Assembly: GCA_937888355.1 (NCBI GenBank)
Contig: CALAPX010000026.1
Span: 1 to 35,419, forward strand
DNA: 35,419 nt
Reading direction: 5' to 3'
Source of the DNA: an uncultured Spartobacteria bacterium
GTDB taxonomy: Bacteria > Verrucomicrobiota > Verrucomicrobiia > Chthoniobacterales > Terrimicrobiaceae
Shown piece after piece: positions 8,055-16,075 of this stretch. Below the pieces are notes generated by a model that ran no database searches, was not told the origin of the DNA, and was given only the letters and a program-made list of their open reading frames with translations. The stretch's first letter is position 1. Every line of letters starts with the position of its first letter. Both the position numbers and the translations under genes were made by a program.

Positions 8055-8454
8055 AACTAATCGGTCTTCCCGGGAGAATATATTGCACAGAACCCAAGGG
8101 CTTTTCTGGGCGTATGGATATTTGCGGGAGAGTAAGCGACGATGCAGCAGCGGCTAAGCTAAAGGAGGGGAACTCGGTGGGGGCCACAAGAGCCACTTCA
8201 CTTTCAGGGTCAACAAACAAGGCACTGGCTAGCGCAACCACTGCGACAGAAGTCGCCAAGGCAAAGCGGGAGACCACCGGCAGAGCAAAAAACCCCGATG
8301 CCCTATCACAAATAATTGACCATAATGGCCTTTGAATTACTTCGGCGCGTTGTCGGCATTGAAACTCTGCAAGAAAATCCTCAAAATAACCGGGCGGTGG
8401 TTGTTCGTAGCGTTTAAGCCGAAGAAGGCGGGAGACGCTTTCATTTGGTTCCAT
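8032..8454 (-). CDS. Small single-pass membrane protein, candidate anti-sigma factor
   Basis: This protein of about 140 residues has an N-terminal charged part (EPNESVSRLLRLKRYEQPPP, then GYFEDFLAEFQCRQR), one membrane helix (about residues 60-80, FALATSVAVVALASALFV) and a short outer part without recognisable domains. No zinc anti-sigma HxxxCxxC motif is present. Its place between an ECF sigma gene and a secreted HtrA-like gene is that of an RseA-type anti-sigma factor, and that is the only basis for the functional guess. The ATG at 8454 is used. A TTG at 8463 overlapping the sigma stop as TTGA is an equally plausible coupled start. Its 3' end overlaps the HtrA-like gene. Confidence 0.7.
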   Translation of the reverse strand: MEPNESVSRLLRLKRYEQPPPGYFEDFLAEFQCRQRAEVIQRPLWSIICDRASGFFALPVVSRFALATSVAVVALASALFVDPESEVALVAPTEFPSFSLAAAASSLTLPQISIRPEKPLGSVQYILPGRPISYVSSRSF

Positions 8455-8459
8455 ATCGA

Positions 8460-9044
8460 TCAACGGTTAATAAACTCCTGGAGGTAGATTTGCAACTGCT
8501 TGTGGGCATAAAATAGACGGGATCGCACAGTCCCCTCTGAGACTTTTAGGATTTTTGCTATTTCCGCATGAGGGATTCCTTGGATATCAAACATGGTGAC
8601 GACGGCTCTGTGATCATGGGACAGCTTCAGGAGGGATTCGTTCAGTTTTTTTTGCAGTTCTCCAAGATTTGCTTCGCTGCTGGGATCATTTGAGCTGGTA
8701 GCTTCAATGAAATCGGGATCATTGAGAACACCATTATTGATGTCATCAAGGCTCATCGCGCGCCGACGGTTCCTTTTTTTAAGGAAGTTGATTGTCATGT
8801 TCACTGAGATTGTGTGCATCCAGGTATGAAAGGAGGATTTACCCTGGAATCCTTTAATCGAGCGGTAACCCTTGGCGAAGATATCCTGCAAGAGGTCGTT
8901 TGTGTCCTCATGGCTCGAAGTCATATTGTAGACCAACCCGTATAGGCGGGGGCTGAATCTCCTCACCAGCTCGTCATATGCTCGGGCATCACCCGCCTTG
9001 GTACGGGCGACGAGTTCATGATCTGAAGGTTCGAGCGTTTCCAT
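8460..9044 (-). CDS. ECF-type RNA polymerase sigma factor, RpoE-like
   Basis: The 194-residue protein has the two ECF domains. Region 2 (about residues 10-85) includes YDELVRRFSPRLYGLVYNMT, EDTNDLLQDIFAKGYRSI and FHTWMHTISVNMTINFLKKR. Region 4 (about 130-190) includes DIQGIPHAEIAKILKVSEGTVRSRLFYA, the helix-turn-helix that reads the -35 box. Such sigma factors direct RNA polymerase to stress promoters and are usually held by a membrane anti-sigma. The two genes behind it fit that plan. The stop at 8460 abuts or overlaps the next start. Autoregulation is likely in this group, but I could not identify a convincing ECF promoter upstream. Confidence 0.92.
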   Translation of the reverse strand: METLEPSDHELVARTKAGDARAYDELVRRFSPRLYGLVYNMTSSHEDTNDLLQDIFAKGYRSIKGFQGKSSFHTWMHTISVNMTINFLKKRNRRRAMSLDDINNGVLNDPDFIEATSSNDPSSEANLGELQKKLNESLLKLSHDHRAVVTMFDIQGIPHAEIAKILKVSEGTVRSRLFYAHKQLQIYLQEFINR

Positions 9045-9501
9045 GTGTTGCCGGCATCGTGAATGTATCGATCAGGCTGCCTCAAGCGGAGAAAAATCGA
9101 TTGTCGGACGGCTGCAACGGGCATCACCGCATGCGGCATGAAAAAACATCTCTGGATCCGGACAGCCCGGGCCCTCCAGACCTCGCTGATTTTCAGGCGA
9201 AACCAAAGGCCAAGGCTGCGCAGAAATTTTTTTAAGAAGTTGGGTGATTCGAAAATTGAAGCCTGGCACCAGATCTCCACGACCAGTATTGCCTTTGCCA
9301 GCTGGGCCTCTGTGGCGTCTCTCGAGGCCAATTGCTTCGAGTCGCGAGATGCGTTAACGCACCGCTAATAACAATGACAACGTGAGTTGTGCCGGCAGCC
9401 ACTTTTTAGAGCCAACGCAAACGCTCGCAAGTCGCCAAGGGCGAGTGATTCGATGTTGAAAAGGGTGGAGGGAGGGAGCATGGTTTCAACGTTTTTTGCA
9501 T
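9045..9501. other. 457-base gene-poor gap
   Basis: This gap lies between the divergent sigma-factor and FmdB-like genes. I see no tRNA, no clear terminator and no convincing gene. A 76-codon plus-strand frame from ATG 9138 starts with a very basic stretch but has no ribosome site and no recognisable domain. A purine-rich GGAGGGAGGGA at about 9468-9478 sits just before an out-of-frame ATG (9480) and 24 bases before the likely FmdB-like start. Promoters for both flanking genes must lie here, but none stands out. Confidence 0.5.
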
Positions 9502-10029
9502 ATGCCCATCTACGAATTCCACTCGCCCGATACGAACAGGATCTACTCATTTTTCGCCCGAAGCCTCTCGATGGCCGATAAAACGCCTCGTTGCCCAGAT
9601 GATACAAGTGCCAGGATGGAGCGCGTCGTCTCGCGATTTGCCGTTACGGGACGAGCGAAGGAGGCGCCACAGGATAGCGCAGGGGCAATGGACGACCCTC
9701 GAATGGAGCGCATGATGGCAGAAATGGAGCGCGACATGGCGGGCTTGGATGAAAACAACCCCGACCCCAGGGCCCTTGGGCACATGATGCGTAAAATGAC
9801 CGAGGCCACAGGCCAGCGGATGCCGGGCGAGATGGAGCACATGATCCGGCGGCTTGAGGCCGGCGAGGACCCCGAAAAGCTCGAGGAAGAATTCGGCGAC
9901 GCGTTCGACAACATTGATTTTCCAGGGATGGAAGCGGCTGGAGAGGGAGAAGGCGTAGCCCGAGCAGTCAGAGTGCTCCGCCAACCCGAGCGTGACCCCA
10001 AGCTTTACGATTTTTCAGATTATCTATGA
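9502..10029 (+). CDS. FmdB-like small regulatory protein without zinc-ribbon cysteines
   Basis: The start MPIYEFHSPDTNRIYSFF copies the opening of FmdB-type zinc ribbons (MPxYEYxCxxCG). At the first Cys pair it has Ser and Thr, and at the second pair (CPDD) only one Cys remains. The rest (about residues 60-175) is acidic and Met-rich, with EMERDMAGLDENNPDP, LGHMMRKMTEATGQRMPGEMEHM and a C-terminal PERDPKLYDFSDYL. It looks helical and has no known domain I can name. The protein has about 175 residues. I chose the ATG at 9502 because it gives the exact family start; an in-frame TTG lies two codons upstream. The function is unknown. It converges with the NfeD-type gene. Confidence 0.65.
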   Translation: MPIYEFHSPDTNRIYSFFARSLSMADKTPRCPDDTSARMERVVSRFAVTGRAKEAPQDSAGAMDDPRMERMMAEMERDMAGLDENNPDPRALGHMMRKMTEATGQRMPGEMEHMIRRLEAGEDPEKLEEEFGDAFDNIDFPGMEAAGEGEGVARAVRVLRQPERDPKLYDFSDYL

Positions 10030-10041
10030 CGATACAGGAAA

Positions 10042-11493
10042 TCAGGGGGCCCTTCCGACAACGATATTTGAAGAGCTGACTGCAAGCACTTCGATGGGGG
10101 AGCCGGCGTCGAGGAATTCCCCGCTGGTCATCACATCGAACATTTCTGCACCAATTTTTGCGCGGCCTGAGGGGCGGAGGATAGTGATCGCAATGCCTCT
10201 GTCGCCGACAACAACGGCGGCTTCGGTGCCCAATTCTGTAACGACTTTAGCCGAGGAGCCCTCTGGCATTTTTGAGGAAAGATACAAGCCATGCAGAAAT
10301 GGCAACGAGGGTAAAATGCGTCCCAACAGGGCAATGCCAAGCACAGATCCACCAATTGCCAGACTGAGGTTCAGCATGGGCGTTCGGAACATTTCATAGG
10401 ACACCTCGATCGGCTGGGCAGGATAAAAGTCCGCCATCGAGAAGAAAAGCGCCACGACGACCATGATCGCCCCCCCGAGCGCCAAGACCACAACGCCTGG
10501 AAAGAAGATGATTTCGAGCAGAATGAACACCACCCCAAGAACGAAGAGGGCAATCATTTCAAAGCCAGTGAGTCCCGCGATGTAGTGCCCGCCAAAGAAT
10601 AGCAGGAAACAAACCCCTGCGAGGATGCCTGCCGCTCCAAACCCGGGAGCCTTGAACTCAAGCCAGGCGCCCATTACTCCTCCCAGCAGGAGAAGCGGAG
10701 CAAGCATCGTAAGCCACTGGGCCGCTGTCTCGAATCCGGACGGCTCAATGTGCACGATACGCTCCGGGTCTAACCCACAGATAGTTGCAACAGATGGTAG
10801 ATCTGCCGCAATACCTGAGGCTAGCAACGGCTTACCAGCGATTTCGCGGGTGGCCTCCTGGGCGCTCAAGGTCAGGAGCGAGCCCTTGGGATTGATGAGT
10901 TCGCCGGCGATGATGACCTCCTTGTCGAGGTTCATGAATCCATCGACCAACTCAGGATGGTAGCCGTTTTTATGCGCCACGCTTCGGAAATAGCCTGAGA
11001 AATATGAGACGATTTTTGCGTTCATCGTCTCAGGAATTTCCTGGCCCGAGCCTGCTACTGGTGCGGCGGCTCCGATGGCACTAATGGGGGCCATGATCAC
11101 TTTTGAGGTGCCAAGGGCGATCAGCGCCCCAGCGGAGCCCGCGTTGGTGTTCACATAAGTGAAACTTCTCACGGGGGATTTGGTAAGCATTTGCACGATT
11201 TTCTCTGTGGCCTTCAAGTCGCCCCCCGGCGTGTCCATATCAAGGATGACAGCCGAAGCAGCTACTGCCTCGGCGTCTTTCAAGGCGCGCCGCAGGAAAA
11301 AAAAGCGTGCTTCGGTCACTGGGCCTTTGACGGGGAGAACAACCACTGAGCCAGAGGTGGGTTTTACCTCCGCTCCACTGGCTGACAGCATCTGGAAGGC
11401 CCAGGAAAACAACACAAAAAACCAATGCATGGTGGCGGCGCGCGATGGCCTGCCGCCATGCCTTTTCGGGGTGAAAAATGCATTGAGTTTCAT
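10042..11493 (-). CDS. NfeD-type membrane-bound ClpP-like serine protease
   Basis: The long form of NfeD has a ClpP-class protease domain, a multi-helix membrane part and a C-terminal OB-fold domain, and is thought to act in membrane protein quality control. Here about 483 residues run as signal segment (about 23-40), protease domain (about 48-245), about four or five helices (from WLTMLAPLLLLGGVMGAWLEF), then the OB domain (GTEAAVVVGDRGIAITIL to SSNIVVGRAP). DTPGGDL and NAGSAGALIALG are conserved. Ser120 and Lys160 are candidate dyad residues, spaced as in the archaeal homologue PH1510. The ATG at 11493 is preceded by GGGAG about 12 bases away. The frame extends further upstream, but that would run into dnaG and add no family sequence. 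Confidence 0.88.
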   Translation of the reverse strand: MKLNAFFTPKRHGGRPSRAATMHWFFVLFSWAFQMLSASGAEVKPTSGSVVVLPVKGPVTEARFFFLRRALKDAEAVAASAVILDMDTPGGDLKATEKIVQMLTKSPVRSFTYVNTNAGSAGALIALGTSKVIMAPISAIGAAAPVAGSGQEIPETMNAKIVSYFSGYFRSVAHKNGYHPELVDGFMNLDKEVIIAGELINPKGSLLTLSAQEATREIAGKPLLASGIAADLPSVATICGLDPERIVHIEPSGFETAAQWLTMLAPLLLLGGVMGAWLEFKAPGFGAAGILAGVCFLLFFGGHYIAGLTGFEMIALFVLGVVFILLEIIFFPGVVVLALGGAIMVVVALFFSMADFYPAQPIEVSYEMFRTPMLNLSLAIGGSVLGIALLGRILPSLPFLHGLYLSSKMPEGSSAKVVTELGTEAAVVVGDRGIAITILRPSGRAKIGAEMFDVMTSGEFLDAGSPIEVLAVSSSNIVVGRAP

Positions 11494-11544
11494 AGAAATG
11501 AAATCTCCCTCGCTCCCGTTTGACCCGCAAGGTAAATTCCCCGC
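11494..11544. promoter_or_regulatory. Divergent promoter region between the NfeD-type gene and dnaG
   Basis: Only 51 bases separate the two divergent start codons, so promoters of both genes must overlap or extend into the opposite gene. An AAGGT element at about 11529-11533 could serve as ribosome site for the dnaG GTG start, and a GGGAG reads toward NfeD. No -35/-10 pair can be assigned with confidence. Confidence 0.4.
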
Positions 11545-13341
11545 GTGGGACTCATCGCTGAAGAAACAATCCAACGTGTCGCGGATGCCACGGACATCGT
11601 CGACCTTGTTGGATCCTACTTCCCGCTCAAACGCGCGGGAACGAGCTTTCGCGCGCTGTGCCCGTTCCATCGGGAGAAGTCCCCATCCTTCCATGTGAAC
11701 CCTGCGCGGCAGTCATTTCATTGTTTCGGGTGCGGTGCCGGGGGAGGGGTATTGCGCTTTGTCATGGATTACGAGCATGTTGATTTTCCCACAGCTGTGC
11801 GCCGCTTGGCCCAGCGTGCAGGGATTCCCGTGGTCGAGGATGCACCGACCGCTGACGATGCGAAACGTCACGGCCAGCGTGAGCGCCTCTTGGCCCTGCA
11901 TGCCGAGACCGCCTCATGGTTTCATCGGAATTTGATGAAATCGCCCGATGCGGCGCATGCCAGGGACTACTTAAAAACACGAGGGATCGGTGTCGCTACC
12001 GCCAAAACTTGGCAACTCGGTTACGCGCCGGATTCTTGGGACGCGCTACTGGCGCATCTTCGCGAGCGGCGATTTTCAACCGAGGAGATCATGCTGGGAG
12101 GGTTGGCTTCATCTAAGGAAGGGGATGATGGAGCGCAGGGCCGGATTTACAGCCGTTTCCGCGGTCGCCTTATGTTTCCGATCAACAACGACTATGGTGA
12201 GGTTGTCGCTTTCAGCGGACGGGTTCTGCAGTCAGAATCCAGTGGTGCAAAGTATGTGAATTCACCTGAGACTCCGCTTTTTACGAAGGGGCGAGTGCTA
12301 TTTGGATTGGACAAAACAAAACGGGATCTCATCGAAAAAAATGCGGCCATCGTGTGCGAAGGCCAACTCGATCTCATCACCGCATTTGAGGCTGGAGTAA
12401 GAAATGTGATCGCTCCGCAGGGAACAGCCTTCACGTCCGATCAGGCTAGGTTACTCAAGAGGTATGTCGAAACAGTCTTCCTGTGCTTCGATTCCGACAT
12501 TGCTGGGAAAAAAGCTGCTGACCGTTCGCTTCCGGCATTGTTTTCACAGGGCTTGCTGGTGCGCATAGTGAGTCTTCCGCAGGGGGACGACCCCGATTCA
12601 CTGATCCGACGTGAAGGGCCCGAGGCTTTTCTTGAGAGAGTCGAGAACGCGCCGGATTATTTTGAGCATAATATCAATGAGGCAGGGCGCTCAGGGGAGC
12701 TTATCGATGCGACCGCAAAATCCCGACTTGTCCGGCGCCTGGCTCCTGCTCTTGCGTTAGTCGGGGATGCCGTGTTGCGTGAGTCCACACTGGGAAAAAT
12801 GGCCAGCCGACTGGGAGTTCCCCAAAGCACAATCCGTCAGATCATGAAAGCCCCCCCCCAAGCGAATGAGGCCCAGCCCGAGGGATCACCTTCCACAGAT
12901 ACGACTTCGCTCGAATTATCTCCCGGAATGCAGATTCTTTGCCGGCTTGCCATTCAAAGTGCCGACGTGCGTGCTTGGCTTCGTGGCCAGCAGCCGCTAG
13001 CCCGATTCGAGTCTGCTGGTGATCTTGTTGACAAAGTGGCACGTGCGGAATTCGAGGAAGGAGTCCCTTTACCAGCCGCATTTCTTGCAACGTTAGATCC
13101 CTCGGAGGAACGCGTTCTCGCTGCGTTAGCAGGTGCCCGCGCGATGCCGGAAGCGCTTGAGCGCGCTATGCAAACAGCTCAAGGAATGTTGGCCAGGCAG
13201 CTGAACCAGCAAATCGAAATCCACATGGCGGAAGTCTCAAACCGTGAATTGACAACAGAGGAACGGCAAAAAATCCAAAAACAAATTCTTGACCTGAAAA
13301 TCCGCGTGGCTGATGTTCATCGGCCCTTTGAACAGGCCTAA
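11545..13341 (+). CDS. dnaG: DNA primase
   Basis: DnaG makes the RNA primers for chromosomal replication and binds the replicative helicase. The CHC2 zinc-binding domain is complete: Cys39, His42, Cys60 and Cys63 ([12 protein letters not shown] and HCFGCGAGG). The core follows, with [27 protein letters not shown] and a TOPRIM domain ([14 protein letters not shown] at about 271, then [13 protein letters not shown]), whose Glu and Asp residues bind catalytic metal. The C-terminal ~150 residues correspond to the helicase-interaction domain and are less conserved. Length (598) is normal. The start is GTG. The gene is 11 bases upstream of rpoD, preserving the dnaG-rpoD pair of the macromolecular synthesis operon; rpsU is not present before it. 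Confidence 0.96.
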   Translation: MGLIAEETIQRVADATDIVDLVGSYFPLKRAGTSFRALCPFHREKSPSFHVNPARQSFHCFGCGAGGGVLRFVMDYEHVDFPTAVRRLAQRAGIPVVEDAPTADDAKRHGQRERLLALHAETASWFHRNLMKSPDAAHARDYLKTRGIGVATAKTWQLGYAPDSWDALLAHLRERRFSTEEIMLGGLASSKEGDDGAQGRIYSRFRGRLMFPINNDYGEVVAFSGRVLQSESSGAKYVNSPETPLFTKGRVLFGLDKTKRDLIEKNAAIVCEGQLDLITAFEAGVRNVIAPQGTAFTSDQARLLKRYVETVFLCFDSDIAGKKAADRSLPALFSQGLLVRIVSLPQGDDPDSLIRREGPEAFLERVENAPDYFEHNINEAGRSGELIDATAKSRLVRRLAPALALVGDAVLRESTLGKMASRLGVPQSTIRQIMKAPPQANEAQPEGSPSTDTTSLELSPGMQILCRLAIQSADVRAWLRGQQPLARFESAGDLVDKVARAEFEEGVPLPAAFLATLDPSEERVLAALAGARAMPEALERAMQTAQGMLARQLNQQIEIHMAEVSNRELTTEERQKIQKQILDLKIRVADVHRPFEQA

Positions 13342-13352
13342 AGGAAAGCAAC

Positions 13353-15563
13353 TTGAAAACAAAATCCACCTCTTCGAAAAGCAAGCCACGTAAAGCGACA
13401 AAGCCGCAAAAAAGCATAAAGCCCTCCAACCTTGCTAAAAAAGCAGCTCAGCCAGCCAAAGCCAAGCCACCTGCAAGGCCGGTAAAAAAACTGCCGAAAG
13501 CGAAAAAGCCGGTCTCAGCAAAATCAAAAGTTGCTAAGGCTACAAAGAGCGTCCCAAAAACTAAAGCCCCGCTCAAAAAATCCGCTCCTTCAGTCAAAAA
13601 GGTAACCAAACCTGCACCCAAGACCCCGGCCAAGCCGGTTAAAGTTGTTTCAAAGGCAACACCTGCACAGAAAAGTTCTAAACCAGTAGCGGCAAAGTCC
13701 GCCAAGCCTGTGCCTCCCGCCAAGACGACAGCAGCCAAAACGGTGCCTATCAAAAACGCTCCCAAGAAAACGGCAGTCGAAAGCACCAACCAAAAAGCCA
13801 AGCCGGCCTCGGTATCGGAGGCGATTAAATCCATAAAAGCCAAGGCGCGCTCTGGAAAATCCGGGTCCACAAAGTCGATCTCTGCACCATTGACTCAGCA
13901 GTTGGCGGCGGTTGACATCCCGCGCATGCTTCAAGACAAGGTGCGCGAGTTGATCCGACTCGCCAAGGAGCAGGGGTATATTACTTACGAGGATTTGGAT
14001 GAGCACCTGCCCGAGGGCGTTAGCGATCCCGATCATCTTGATGTGATCATCAGCCAACTTCGCGGCGTTGAGATCGAGATCATCGAGGCATCCGATGTCG
14101 ATCGCGTAAAAGAAGTCCGAAAGGAGGACGACGAAGAAGACGACAAGGAGGAAAAAGAAAAAGAAGAAAAGGAGGAGAAAGAGGAAAAAGCAGATACCAA
14201 ACTTGATATCCTCGACGACCCGGTTCGAATGTATCTAAAGCAAATGGGTCAGGTTCCTCTGCTCACTCGCGAGCAAGAGGTTGAAATCTCCATGCGAATT
14301 GAGGCGGCCGAGCTTAAAGTGCAGGAAATGCTCTACGGATTTGGTTTTGTTGCTCGCGCGCATATTGATCTCGCCCAGAAACTCATCGACCAGCGTGAGC
14401 GTTTTGACCGCGTCATTCTGGACAAAAAAATCGAAAGCCGCGAGCGTTACATGAAAGCCCTCCCGCGCCTCTGCCAGCAACTCAAAAGGCAGATGGATAC
14501 CGTTTCCAAACTCTACAAGGAGTGCGCCCCTTTTTCTCCGACAAATGAAAAGCGCAAGAAATTCAACAAATCGCTTCAGTCTCTCCAGGCCCTTTATCCC
14601 AAGTTTTTCTTCAAACAAAAAGTCATTGAGGATTTTGTAGTCCTGGTTGAGGAGAACCACCGCGCCATGCTGAACCTGCAGAGCGAACTCAAAAAACATG
14701 CGAAGGATCCAAGTCCTAAGCTGCGGCGCCAACATTCGCTTGAGATCAAGGAGATGCAACAACGCTTCTGGCTAGCGCCAGAGGAGTTGAATGAGAAGCA
14801 CAACGAGTTGAAAGTCTGGCATCGCCGGGCCTTGAAGGCGAAGACCGAGATGGTCGAAGCGAACCTGCGACTGGTGATCTCGATTGCCAAGAAGTACACC
14901 AATCGCGGCTTGTCGTTCCTCGATCTCATCCAAGAGGGCAATATGGGCCTCATGAAGGCCGTGGAAAAATTTGAATACCGCCGCGGGTATAAATTTTCAA
15001 CCTACGCCACATGGTGGATCAGGCAGGCTATCACCCGCTCGATAGCAGATCAGGCCCGCACGATCCGTATCCCAGTCCACATGATCGAGACGATCAACAA
15101 GCTAATCAGGGTACAGAAGCAACTGGTGCAGGAATATGGCCGTGAGCCGTCTCCAGAGGAAATCTCGGACGAAATCCAGTTGCCCGTCGAGCGTGTGCGT
15201 GCCGTTCTTAAGATGGCACAGCAACCAATCTCGCTCCAAGCACCCGTTGGTGACAGCGATGATACTAGCTACGGCGATTTTATTGAGGACAAAGGTGCTG
15301 AAAACCCTGCCGACATGGCCGCAATTGTTCTGCTCAAGGACAAGATTAAGGACGTGCTGGACTCGCTTACTGAGAGAGAGCGCCAGGTGCTGGAACAGCG
15401 CTTTGGTCTTGTGGATGGATATAGCCGCACTCTTGAAGAGGTTGGTCGTCAGTTCAAGGTCACCCGCGAACGCATCCGACAGATCGAAGCCAAGGCCCTG
15501 CGCAAAATGCGCCACCCGACCCGCATCCGCCAACTTGAGGGATTCCTCGACGCGCACGAGTAG
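13353..15563 (+). CDS. rpoD: Housekeeping sigma factor RpoD with a long Lys/Ala/Pro N-terminal tail
   Basis: RpoD directs RNA polymerase to housekeeping promoters. From about residue 185 the protein is a normal sigma-70: region 1.1 ([20 protein letters not shown]), an acidic tract (about 256-280), region 1.2 ([21 protein letters not shown]), region 2 ([21 protein letters not shown] to [17 protein letters not shown]), region 3 and region 4 ([23 protein letters not shown]). In front lies a tail of about 178 residues made almost wholly of Lys, Ala, Pro, Ser, Thr and Val, like histone H1. The start is TTG, supported by AAAGGAAAG about 5 bases before it, which overlaps the dnaG stop. The two genes are thus coupled. 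The tail is in frame with the rest, with no stop or shift. Confidence 0.95.
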   Translation: MKTKSTSSKSKPRKATKPQKSIKPSNLAKKAAQPAKAKPPARPVKKLPKAKKPVSAKSKVAKATKSVPKTKAPLKKSAPSVKKVTKPAPKTPAKPVKVVSKATPAQKSSKPVAAKSAKPVPPAKTTAAKTVPIKNAPKKTAVESTNQKAKPASVSEAIKSIKAKARSGKSGSTKSISAPLTQQLAAVDIPRMLQDKVRELIRLAKEQGYITYEDLDEHLPEGVSDPDHLDVIISQLRGVEIEIIEASDVDRVKEVRKEDDEEDDKEEKEKEEKEEKEEKADTKLDILDDPVRMYLKQMGQVPLLTREQEVEISMRIEAAELKVQEMLYGFGFVARAHIDLAQKLIDQRERFDRVILDKKIESRERYMKALPRLCQQLKRQMDTVSKLYKECAPFSPTNEKRKKFNKSLQSLQALYPKFFFKQKVIEDFVVLVEENHRAMLNLQSELKKHAKDPSPKLRRQHSLEIKEMQQRFWLAPEELNEKHNELKVWHRRALKAKTEMVEANLRLVISIAKKYTNRGLSFLDLIQEGNMGLMKAVEKFEYRRGYKFSTYATWWIRQAITRSIADQARTIRIPVHMIETINKLIRVQKQLVQEYGREPSPEEISDEIQLPVERVRAVLKMAQQPISLQAPVGDSDDTSYGDFIEDKGAENPADMAAIVLLKDKIKDVLDSLTERERQVLEQRFGLVDGYSRTLEEVGRQFKVTRERIRQIEAKALRKMRHPTRIRQLEGFLDAHE

Positions 15564-15612
15564 CGGTTTTTTTTCGCAACTTGTGCAGTATCGGGTTGTT
15601 GAATCTATCAAG

Positions 15613-15939
15613 ATGAATGATTTGCCGGAACAGGATAAATTGTGGGCATTGCTCAGCTTTGGGCCACGGCCCAACATATCCCCGTTTTTTGCCCGCAATG
15701 TTCTTCGATCTATTCGAAATTCCCCTCCGTCGCCCATTTGGTTTGCACTGCCTCGGTGGGTATGCGGAGCCGTGCTCGCGCTTCTTATCGGCGGTTTTGT
15801 GATATGTCTGCCTGAGGCGGGACACCAGCCATCAACCTCATGGGCTGAGGAGGAGCACTTCCTCTTTGATCGTATCGCAGGATTCCACGATCTCGCACGG
15901 GCCGAACCAATCGGGCCTGAGGAATTCGCGGGATTTTAG
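15613..15939 (+). CDS. Small single-pass membrane protein downstream of rpoD
   Basis: This 108-residue protein begins MNDLPEQDKLWALLSFGPRP, continues SPFFARNVLRSIRN (about residues 23-36), and has one membrane helix at about 46-66 (ending LALLIGGFVICL). A short polar tail follows. The PFFARNVLR segment recalls small sigma-adjacent proteins I associate with Verrucomicrobiota; that association is from memory. The layout (short inner part, one helix, short outer part) is similar to the protein at 8032-8454, which also sits next to a sigma gene. The start is 49 bases after the rpoD stop, so it may be cotranscribed with dnaG-rpoD. No function is known. An anti-sigma or membrane-tether role is only a guess. 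Confidence 0.72.
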   Translation: MNDLPEQDKLWALLSFGPRPNISPFFARNVLRSIRNSPPSPIWFALPRWVCGAVLALLIGGFVICLPEAGHQPSTSWAEEEHFLFDRIAGFHDLARAEPIGPEEFAGF

Positions 15940-16075
15940 GGAAAATATTACTTTAAATCATCATCGCCAATACCTGCTTGTGCTGATGAGCATCGAATGC
16001 ACTACACCCACCACTAATTAAAAAATTATTGGAAGAGGCGAATAACTTTCTTCATTTTGCAGGGTTTTTTTAGAC

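Noticed and set aside
9138-9368. A 76-codon basic plus-strand frame in the gap after the sigma gene
   Set aside because: No Shine-Dalgarno, no family resemblance, and composition not clearly coding. Kept only as a note in the gap entry.
11494-11694. A 67-codon upstream extension of the NfeD-type protein
   Set aside because: It would overlap dnaG by 150 bases, adds non-family sequence before the signal peptide, and a better start with GGGAG exists at 11493.
13448-13870. A 140-codon minus-strand frame giving a strongly hydrophobic, Gly/Ala/Phe/Leu-rich product
   Set aside because: It is the antisense of the Lys/Ala/Pro tail of RpoD. Lys codons read backwards as Phe/Leu produce false membrane-like sequence. 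No ribosome site or family match is seen.
15555-15582. T-run (eight T) just after the rpoD stop as a terminator
   Set aside because: No stable stem precedes the T-run, so it does not look like a Rho-independent terminator.
15102-15737. A 211-codon minus-strand frame across the end of rpoD
   Set aside because: It is antisense to sigma regions 3-4, which are unmistakable on the plus strand.
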